The position numbers and the translations under genes are program-made. The notes under the pieces are model-generated. The model had not been told where the DNA came from, did not search any database, and saw only the letters and a program-made list of their open reading frames with translations. A stretch of 9,600 nt of DNA from Anaerolinea sp. GTDB lineage: Bacteria > Chloroflexota > Anaerolineae > Anaerolineales > Anaerolineaceae. The stretch spans positions 1 through 9,600 of the forward strand of contig JARKOV010000002.1 in NCBI GenBank assembly GCA_029975965.1, in the 5' to 3' direction. Positions 1-5,641 of this stretch are shown here, in pieces. How positions within the stretch are numbered: position 1 is the stretch's first letter; each line of letters starts with the position of its first letter.

Positions 1-5
1 AAAAA

Positions 6-20
6 CACCCCTAATCCTCC
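6..20 (-). promoter_or_regulatory. Possible ribosome binding site and GTG start of a further downstream gene
   Basis: Downstream of the response regulator, the minus strand shows GGAGG (20-16), a 7-nt spacer, and GTG (8-6), after which the window ends. The spacing fits a translation start. Only two further bases are visible, so the coding frame cannot be tested. This is a guess from spacing alone. The rest of 1-46 shows nothing I can name. Confidence 0.25.
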
Positions 21-46
21 ATTTTCTGAGATGAGCCTAATTTTTT

Positions 47-1204
47 CTACGAGTTGCCGGCTTCTTCATCGGGAAGCAGGCCGAGTTTGCGCGCCTGCTC
101 GTAACTCAACATATCCGGGTTTTCCTGGACGGGCAGGTCCGCCGCTCCGAGGTTATCCCAGTAAGAATCGGCATCCTGCGCGGATGGAGAAACGGCCGGT
201 TTTTTCAACAGCGCGGCCAGGGCGCGGAGCTCTTCCGGCGGAACCTCCACCGCTTCATCCGCAACAACCGGAACAGCCGCGGTCGCCGGTGCCTGTCCGG
301 TCGGCACCTCACCCTCGATTGGCGAGACATTCAAACCCATCTCGTTTAAAATGCGCACAAGCTCTTTCTGCGCGTGGAGCGCTTCTTCAAACGCCAGGCC
401 CAGCTTCAACGCGCTCGGGCCGGGTTTGAGAAACAGTAACAGCGCAAAGCGCCCAACCGGCGAGATGACCAGGTCTTGCTCTTTGCCACGCAGCACCTGG
501 GCTGCCTCCGGCAAGGCGGCTCCCAGTTGGCGCGAAACCCGCTGCAAAGAACTCAACCCCGCCATCAGGTCGGGAGCCATTTGCTCGGCCAATCCCGGGG
601 CCTGACCGTCGCCAGCCTGGGCGGTGATTCTCCCGGTGTCATCCAGCAGGAGCACCGCCGTGGCTCCCAAGGAGGTGCGCAGGTCAGAAAGCGCCTCGCT
701 GAGGGTTGGCCCGGCAGGTCCGGCCACTTCCACCATGGGCGGCGGTTCCGGCAACGGCATCTTCAACGGGGTCGTCTTCCCGCGCGGTTTCTTCGGCGCC
801 GTCTCCACCTCGACCGCTTGCGGCGTCTCCTCCGGACCGAGTAATTCCTGGACGGCGCTCAAGAACGCCGCCACGCTGACCGGCTTGCCCAGGAGATTCG
901 CAGCGCCAACCGCCTGGCTCTTCGCCACCAGGTCTGCATTCACTTCCATGCCGGTGATCATGATCACCCGCACGCCGGGCTGGCGGGCGCGCACGCGCTT
1001 GACCAGGTCGAAACCCGACATCCCCGGCAGGCGAATGTCCACCACCATCAGATCGACCTTGAAGGTGATCACCTCGACCATCGCCTCTTCCGCCGAAGGC
1101 ACATAGGTCACCGCGACCTTCGGGTAAGCGCTGCGCAGCGCCTGCTGGTACATGCGACCCACGTCGCGCGCGTCGTCCACAATCAGGATTCGTTTGACTG
1201 GCAT
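47..1204 (-). CDS. Response-regulator receiver protein with a Roadblock/LC7-like middle domain
   Basis: This is a 385-residue signalling protein, probably cytoplasmic. Residues 1-122 are a receiver domain: the acidic pair D10-D11, phospho-acceptor D56 in a VVDIRLPGMSG context, T84 and K107 are all present, so phosphorylation by a histidine kinase is plausible. Residues about 123-165 are a proline-rich linker. Residues about 165-290 (alternating hydrophobic strands, GATAVLLLDDTGRI, a helix, then a VGRFALLLFL strand) resemble Roadblock/LC7 or GAF-like folds; this assignment is tentative. The C-terminal 100 residues are low-complexity and acidic, with a short SYEQARKLGLLP tail. No DNA-binding or enzymatic output domain is visible, so it probably acts through protein contacts. 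The start is placed at the ATG at 1204 because the receiver strand begins there. The longer frame from GTG 1246 would start inside a terminator hairpin. There is no Shine-Dalgarno sequence; see the promoter entry. No cognate kinase lies in the window. Confidence 0.85.
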   Translation of the reverse strand: MPVKRILIVDDARDVGRMYQQALRSAYPKVAVTYVPSAEEAMVEVITFKVDLMVVDIRLPGMSGFDLVKRVRARQPGVRVIMITGMEVNADLVAKSQAVGAANLLGKPVSVAAFLSAVQELLGPEETPQAVEVETAPKKPRGKTTPLKMPLPEPPPMVEVAGPAGPTLSEALSDLRTSLGATAVLLLDDTGRITAQAGDGQAPGLAEQMAPDLMAGLSSLQRVSRQLGAALPEAAQVLRGKEQDLVISPVGRFALLLFLKPGPSALKLGLAFEEALHAQKELVRILNEMGLNVSPIEGEVPTGQAPATAAVPVVADEAVEVPPEELRALAALLKKPAVSPSAQDADSYWDNLGAADLPVQENPDMLSYEQARKLGLLPDEEAGNS

Positions 1205-1210
1205 GAATAT

Positions 1211-1216
1211 ATTATA
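1211..1216 (-). promoter_or_regulatory. TATAAT -10 box, probably producing a leaderless mRNA
   Basis: The minus strand reads TATAAT, then six bases (ATATTC), then the ATG of the response regulator. A start site about 7 nt after the -10 box would fall on or next to the A of the ATG, leaving no leader, and no Shine-Dalgarno sequence exists there. A clear -35 box is missing: the matching distance falls in the T-tract of the terminator. The perfect -10 match and its placement are seen directly; the leaderless interpretation is inference. Confidence 0.6.
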
Positions 1217-1226
1217 CGCACAATGG

Positions 1227-1262
1227 AGATCAAAAAAACGGCGCACGCCGTTTTTTTGATCT
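1227..1262. terminator. Bidirectional intrinsic terminator after oppF
   Basis: A perfect 17-bp inverted repeat (arms 1227-1243 and 1246-1262) surrounds a 2-base centre. Its GC core ACGGCG/CGCCGT is flanked by A7 on one side and T7 on the other, so either strand reads as a GC hairpin followed by a U-tract. It lies 17 bp beyond the oppF stop codon and ends the importer operon. It lies only 22 bp before the response regulator start, which separates the two units. Confidence 0.92.
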
Positions 1263-1279
1263 TATCAAATCTGAAAGGG

Positions 1280-2275
1280 CTACCCCACCCGCCAGCAGGC
1301 CGTCCAATGACCGGGGCTGACTTCCTTGAAGGGCGGCTCTTCCACCTTGCAGTGATCCATCGCCACCGGGCAGCGCGGGTGGAAACGGCAGCCGGACGGC
1401 GGGTTGAGCGGGCTGGGCACATCGCCGGTGAGGATGATCCGCTCGCGCTTCATCCGCGGGTCGGGAATCGGGATGGCCGACATGAGCGCCTGGGTGTAAG
1501 GGTGGAGCGGGTTGCGGAAAAGCTCGATGCGCTCGGTCAGCTCAACCATCTTTCCCAGGTACATCACCGCCACCCGGTCTGAAATGTGCTCGACCACGCT
1601 CAAGTTGTGGGCGATGAACAGGTAGGTCAGGCCGAACTCGTGCTGCAAGTCCTTGAGAATATTGAGCACCTGCGATTGGATCGAGACATCCAGCGCGGAG
1701 ACCGGTTCGTCGCAGATGATGAACTTGGGGCGCAACGCCAGGGCACGGGCGATGCCGATGCGCTGGCGCTGTCCGCCCGAGAACTCGTGCGTGTAGCGGC
1801 GGGCATGGTAATCTTCCAGCCCCACCTTGCGCAGGGTCTCGATGGCCACCTCGAAGCGCTCGCGCGGGGTGCCGATGCCGTGGATTTTCAATCCTTCCAT
1901 CACCGATTCCCCGATGGGCATGCGCGGGTCGAGCGACGCGTAAGGATCCTGGAAGATGATCTGCATGTTGCGCCGCATGGCTTTCATGTCGCGGCCGCGG
2001 AGGTTGAGCACATCGACCCCTTCGTAGAGCACCGAGCCCGAGGTCGGTTCGGTCAGCCGCAGCATCGTTCGGCCAACGGTCGTCTTTCCACAGCCCGATT
2101 CACCGACCAGCCCCAGGCATTCGCCCTCGCGGATGGAAAAACTGACGTTGTCAACCGCCTGGACCTGCGCCACCACGCGCTGGAAAAGGCCCGCACGCAC
2201 CGGGAAGTATTTCTTTAGGCCCTTGACCTCTACCAGGTCTTTCGAGCCAGATCGTTGCAAGTTCTGTGTGGTCAT
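1280..2275 (-). CDS. oppF: Peptide-type ABC importer ATP-binding protein, OppF/DppF family
   Basis: A 331-residue cytoplasmic ATPase, one of two nucleotide-binding subunits driving the OppB/OppC channel. Walker A is GESGCGKT (58-65), the Q-loop is IIFQD (Q109), the signature is FSGGQRQR (165-172), Walker B is FIICDE (185-190) with catalytic E190, and the H-loop histidine is H223. All catalytic residues are intact. The C-terminal oligopeptide/dipeptide extension (about 255-331) carries cysteines C296, C302, C309 and C327; related Dpp ATPases bind a [4Fe-4S] cluster there. The length matches OppF (about 330). The ATG at 2275 overlaps the oppD stop as ATGA (4 nt), and GAGG lies 7 nt upstream, so translation is probably coupled to oppD. 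It is the last gene before the strong terminator. The opp/dpp assignment is at family level; the substrate is unknown. Confidence 0.95.
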   Translation of the reverse strand: MTTQNLQRSGSKDLVEVKGLKKYFPVRAGLFQRVVAQVQAVDNVSFSIREGECLGLVGESGCGKTTVGRTMLRLTEPTSGSVLYEGVDVLNLRGRDMKAMRRNMQIIFQDPYASLDPRMPIGESVMEGLKIHGIGTPRERFEVAIETLRKVGLEDYHARRYTHEFSGGQRQRIGIARALALRPKFIICDEPVSALDVSIQSQVLNILKDLQHEFGLTYLFIAHNLSVVEHISDRVAVMYLGKMVELTERIELFRNPLHPYTQALMSAIPIPDPRMKRERIILTGDVPSPLNPPSGCRFHPRCPVAMDHCKVEEPPFKEVSPGHWTACWRVG

Positions 2276-3315
2276 GCTGCGGCCTCGTTACTGATTTGGA
2301 TGGGCGCATGGTGGTCGTCCTTGCTGGTGTACAGCCAGCAACGCACCTTATGCGCCGGTCGAACGGTCACCAGGTCTGGCTCTTCGCGGGTGCAAATCTC
2401 CAGACCATACTGCTCGCGCAGGCGGCAGCGCGGCGCAAACCGGCACCCTGGGGGCAGGTTGATCAGGTTCGGCACCGAGCCGGGGATCACGTCCAGCTTA
2501 TCGGTCACTTTCCCCAGCACCGGAATCGAGGCGATCAACCCCTGGGTGTAAGGGTGAAGCTGGTTATCGAACAGGTCGTACACCGACGATTCTTCCACGA
2601 TGCGCCCGGCGTACATCACCGCCACGCGGCTGGCCATTTCGGCAATCACCCCCAGGTCGTGGGTGATCAGGATGACCGACGTGCCCAGTTTTTCCTGCAT
2701 CTCGCGCATCAGGTCGAGGATCTGCGCCTGGATCGTCACGTCCAGCGCGGTGGTCGGCTCATCGGCGATGAGCAGCTCGGGCGAGAGGGCAGCCGCCATG
2801 GCGATCATCACGCGCTGCGCCTGCCCGCCAGACATCTCGTGCGGGAAGGACTTGGCCCGGCGCGCCGCGTCGGGAATGCCGACCATCGCCAGCAGCTCGA
2901 CTGCCCGGTTCCAGGAGGCTTCCTTGTTCATCCCCTGGTGGATCTGCAGCACCTCGGCCACCTGATCTCCGACGGTGAACACCGGGTTGAGCGAGGTCTG
3001 CGGCTGCTGAAAGATCATCGACATGCGGTTGCCGCGCATCTTGACCATTTCATCTTCGGGCACCTTCAACAGGTTGCGCCCGGCGAAGTAAATTTCACCG
3101 TCTACGATCTTGCCGGGAATGCCCAGCAGGCGCATGATCGAAAGCGAGGTCACGCTCTTTCCGCAGCCGGATTCGCCCACCAGACCGATCACCTCGCCCT
3201 GGTTGACGTAAAAATCGACCCCATCCACCGCCTTCACCACGCCGTCTTCGGTGAAGAAGTAGGTCTTCAGGTTCTTGACCTCGAGCAGCGGTTTGTTCTT
3301 GGTATTGTCGTCCAC
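2272..3315 (-). CDS. oppD: Peptide-type ABC importer ATP-binding protein, OppD/DppD family
   Basis: A 347-residue cytoplasmic ATPase that pairs with OppF. Walker A is GESGCGKS (47-54), the Q-loop is [11 protein letters not shown] (Q103), the signature is MSGGQAQRV (161-169), Walker B is LLIADE (181-186), and the H-loop histidine is H219, all intact. The C-terminal extension (about 250-330) has C291, C297, C308 and C326, consistent with the iron-sulphur cluster known in DppD-type ATPases. A short acidic, alanine-rich tail (331-347) follows. The start is GTG at 3315, chosen because GGAG sits at a good distance upstream (AGGAG, 7-nt spacer) and the family N-terminus ([11 protein letters not shown]) begins nine residues later. 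It lies 21 bp after oppC and overlaps oppF by 4 nt. The DppD/OppD family call is firm; the ligand is not known. Confidence 0.95.
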   Translation of the reverse strand: MDDNTKNKPLLEVKNLKTYFFTEDGVVKAVDGVDFYVNQGEVIGLVGESGCGKSVTSLSIMRLLGIPGKIVDGEIYFAGRNLLKVPEDEMVKMRGNRMSMIFQQPQTSLNPVFTVGDQVAEVLQIHQGMNKEASWNRAVELLAMVGIPDAARRAKSFPHEMSGGQAQRVMIAMAAALSPELLIADEPTTALDVTIQAQILDLMREMQEKLGTSVILITHDLGVIAEMASRVAVMYAGRIVEESSVYDLFDNQLHPYTQGLIASIPVLGKVTDKLDVIPGSVPNLINLPPGCRFAPRCRLREQYGLEICTREEPDLVTVRPAHKVRCWLYTSKDDHHAPIQISNEAAA

Positions 3316-3336
3316 TCTAAATCTCCTGTGAAAGGA

Positions 3337-4332
3337 TTATTTCTTCAACCGCGGGTCAAGGGCGTCGCGCAGTCCGTCGCCGATATAGTTGAACGCCAGC
3401 GAGCAGAGGAAGATCGGCAGGCCGGGGATTAACGGCAGCCAGGGCCGGTCGTACATGAAGGTTTGCGTGGCAGAGAGCATGTTCCCCCAGGTTGGGATGG
3501 GGTCCTGGATGCCAAAGCCCAGGAAGGATAGCGAAGCCTCCGCGACGATATAACCGGCCAGCGAGAGCGAGGCATCCACGATGATCGGGGCCATCGCATT
3601 GGGGATCATGTGGGTGAAGATGATCCGCCCGTTCGAAGCGCCCAGCGAGCGCGAAGCCTCGATGAAGGTCTGCTCGCGGATCGACAGGATCATCCCGCGC
3701 ATCAGTTGGGCAGCCGTGAGCCAGCCCAAGCCCGCCAGCACGAGCACGATCAAGACCGCCTGCCGGGCGTCGCTGGGTCGCAACAGCATGATCCTGCCTA
3801 AGATGTTCAACACCGGTTCGGGTATGGGGATCAGGTCCGGGTTGCGCAGCAACATCGAGGAGATGATCAACAACAGCGGTAAACTGGGAATGGTCAGCAA
3901 AAATTCGACGAAGCGCATCAGGACCGAGTCGAGCCAGCCGCCGTAAAAACCGGAGATCGAGCCGACCACGATCCCGATCAATTCGGCCACGATCACCGAG
4001 AGGAAAGCCACGGTCAGCGAAATGCGCCCGGCGTACAACAGGCGCGAGAAGTAGTCGCGGCCGATGTTATCTGTGCCCAGGATGTGGGGTTTGCCGTTGC
4101 CGGCATTGATCGTCCCCGGCGCGCTGAAGCGGTTATTGACGTTGACCGCGTCGGCGGTGAAAGGGGCCAGTTGCCTGGCGAACGCGGAGACGAGGAAAAC
4201 AATGAATATCACGCCCAACGAGATCATCGCCAGCCGGTGCTTGCGGAACCGGCGCATGACGATCATGAAGGGGGTCTCTTCTTTCACGTTGCGCACCGAC
4301 TCGGCGCCCAGGGTTGCAGCTTTGGTTGCCAT
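3337..4332 (-). CDS. oppC: Peptide-type ABC importer permease, OppC/DppC family
   Basis: A 331-residue inner-membrane permease that forms half of the channel with OppB. The N-terminal cytoplasmic tail is followed by a first membrane segment (about 35-55, ISLGVIFIVFLVSAF). Next comes the OppC-typical extracytoplasmic motif HILGTDNIGRDYFSRLLYAG (83-102), then the BPD_transp_1 core from about 103 with segments near 105-128, 142-162, 192-210, 247-270 and 298-318. The EAA coupling motif that docks onto the ATPase is FIEASRSLGASNGRIIFTHM (223-242). A stretch at about 163-190 (rich in Pro and Ile, between two membrane segments) is somewhat longer than in short family members. The ATG at 4332 follows an almost perfect Shine-Dalgarno sequence. 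It starts 10 bp after oppB. Confidence 0.94.
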   Translation of the reverse strand: MATKAATLGAESVRNVKEETPFMIVMRRFRKHRLAMISLGVIFIVFLVSAFARQLAPFTADAVNVNNRFSAPGTINAGNGKPHILGTDNIGRDYFSRLLYAGRISLTVAFLSVIVAELIGIVVGSISGFYGGWLDSVLMRFVEFLLTIPSLPLLLIISSMLLRNPDLIPIPEPVLNILGRIMLLRPSDARQAVLIVLVLAGLGWLTAAQLMRGMILSIREQTFIEASRSLGASNGRIIFTHMIPNAMAPIIVDASLSLAGYIVAEASLSFLGFGIQDPIPTWGNMLSATQTFMYDRPWLPLIPGLPIFLCSLAFNYIGDGLRDALDPRLKK

Positions 4333-4334
4333 GC

Positions 4335-4344
4335 ATCACCTCCT
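4335..4344 (-). promoter_or_regulatory. Strong Shine-Dalgarno of oppC overlapping the oppB stop
   Basis: The minus strand reads AGGAGGTGAT, a ten-base match to the anti-Shine-Dalgarno end of 16S rRNA, six bases (from AGGAGG) before the oppC ATG at 4332. Its first two bases are shared with the oppB TAG stop (4345-4343), so a ribosome ending on oppB sits on the oppC start. A second ATG at 4336-4334 is out of frame and too close to the motif. Confidence 0.8.
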
Positions 4345-5542
4345 ACGAGAACCGAATCCGCGGGTCGACCAGCGTGTAAAGAACATCGCGCAGCAGGGTG
4401 GCGATCACGGTCAGGATGGCGGTCAGGAATAGAATGGCCATCGCCACCGGATAATCCGAGTCTCCCAGGGCGAGGAAGTACAGGCGCCCCATGCCGGGCC
4501 AGGAGAAAATCGTCTCGGTGATGATCGCCCCGCCGATTAAGCCGGGCAGGGTGAACACCACGATGGTCACAAACGGGATCAGGCCGTTGCGCAACGCGTG
4601 CTTCATGATCACCATGCGCTCGCGCAGGCCTTTGGCGCGCGCCGTGCGAACATAATCCTGGCGCAAGACCTCCAGCATGCTGCCGCGAATGTAACGGCTC
4701 CAGCCGGCCACGCTCACCAGGGTCAAAACCAGGGTGGGCAGGATGAGGTGCAGGGCCGAATCCAGGGCCGATCCAGCATCCACGGTGCCCAGCAGCGGGA
4801 GGGTGTAATCTCGCACCGCAGAAGAACTGCCCGCCGGCAGGTAGAACCAGCCCTGGCGGTTGGGGATGATCGAGAACAACATGATCGCCAGGATGCCGAA
4901 GAAGAAGGTCGGCATGGCCGAACCCATGAAAGCCAGGGTGGTGAAAATGTAATCGAATTTGCTATATTGTTTGATCGCCGAATACACGCCCAGAGGCAGA
5001 CCGATCACCAGCGAAAGCAGGGTGGATAACCCGGCCAGGCGCAGCGTGTTCGGTATTCGGCTGGCGAGCAAATCGCTGACCGGGCGGTCGCGGTTCAGTC
5101 GCCACGAGTTGCCAAAATCGCCGCGCAACACGCCGTTGCTGACGCGACGGTCGGTCAGATCGGCAAGGTAGACATATTCTTTGCAGCCAATCGTGCGCAC
5201 GCTGAAATTACCTTTGGCGTCCTGGAAGGTGGCCTGAATTTCTTTATAACAGCCGACGGGGGTTTTCGTAAACAACTCATTGCCAAACACTTTGATGGGT
5301 CCACGCGGCTGGCCAATTAACCAACGAGTGAAGCGAACCGGAACGTATAAATCTAGCTCAAAATAAGCCCGAATGCGCGCAAAGTCTTCTTCGGTGATGC
5401 GGAAGCGGCTGTTCTGCTGCAACTGGCGCAGCCCGGTCAGCGGACCCCCTGGGGCAAAATTGAGCAGCGCGTAAGACGCCGCCGCCGAGACGAGGATGAC
5501 GATGATCATTTGGAACAACCGGCGAATCAGGTAATTGGTCAT
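4343..5542 (-). CDS. oppB: Peptide-type ABC importer permease, OppB/DppB family, with an extra extracytoplasmic insert
   Basis: A 399-residue inner-membrane permease, the partner of OppC. TM1 is about 10-30. The family motif GVLRGDFGNSWR (137-148) precedes the BPD_transp_1 core, with membrane segments near 167-190, 200-226, 265-283, 322-345 and 366-386. The EAA motif is DYVRTARAKGLRERMVIMKH (296-315), and the C-terminus LVDPRIRFS is typical. Most DppB/OppB proteins are about 305-345 residues. The extra length lies mainly at about 80-135, on the outer side between TM1 and the RGDFG motif, with two cysteines (C98, C120) that could form a disulphide. A second, smaller expansion lies at about 237-262. 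The ATG at 5542 has AGGAG five bases upstream. It is the first gene after the intergenic hairpin. Confidence 0.94.
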   Translation of the reverse strand: MTNYLIRRLFQMIIVILVSAAASYALLNFAPGGPLTGLRQLQQNSRFRITEEDFARIRAYFELDLYVPVRFTRWLIGQPRGPIKVFGNELFTKTPVGCYKEIQATFQDAKGNFSVRTIGCKEYVYLADLTDRRVSNGVLRGDFGNSWRLNRDRPVSDLLASRIPNTLRLAGLSTLLSLVIGLPLGVYSAIKQYSKFDYIFTTLAFMGSAMPTFFFGILAIMLFSIIPNRQGWFYLPAGSSSAVRDYTLPLLGTVDAGSALDSALHLILPTLVLTLVSVAGWSRYIRGSMLEVLRQDYVRTARAKGLRERMVIMKHALRNGLIPFVTIVVFTLPGLIGGAIITETIFSWPGMGRLYFLALGDSDYPVAMAILFLTAILTVIATLLRDVLYTLVDPRIRFS

Positions 5543-5574
5543 ACAGACTCCTGATATTTATTCCTTCGACAATA

Positions 5575-5621
5575 ACAATGGGCAGATGGGCCCACTTTCA
5601 AAGACCACATCTGCCCATTGT
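5575..5621 (-). promoter_or_regulatory. Intergenic stem-loop between the binding-protein gene and oppB
   Basis: A perfect 14-bp inverted repeat (arms 5575-5588 and 5608-5621, ACAATGGGCAGATG and complement) encloses a 19-nt loop. It can be extended inward past a bulge. No U-tract follows on the minus strand (next bases TATTGTC), so it is a poor full terminator. Similar hairpins after binding-protein genes in importer operons are known to protect the 3' end or reduce read-through, keeping binding protein above permease levels. That role here is inference. Confidence 0.7.
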
Positions 5622-5641
5622 GTTTACCTGAAGACGAGCAA

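Noticed and set aside
1205..1246. N-terminal extension of the response regulator from GTG 1246
   Set aside because: The start would lie in the centre of the terminator hairpin, and the 14 extra residues precede the natural first strand of a receiver domain.
2266..3432. Plus-strand open frame (388 codons) opposite oppD
   Set aside because: It covers the complement of a gene with intact Walker A, signature and Walker B motifs, and its His/Arg/Asp-rich translation is a codon shadow.
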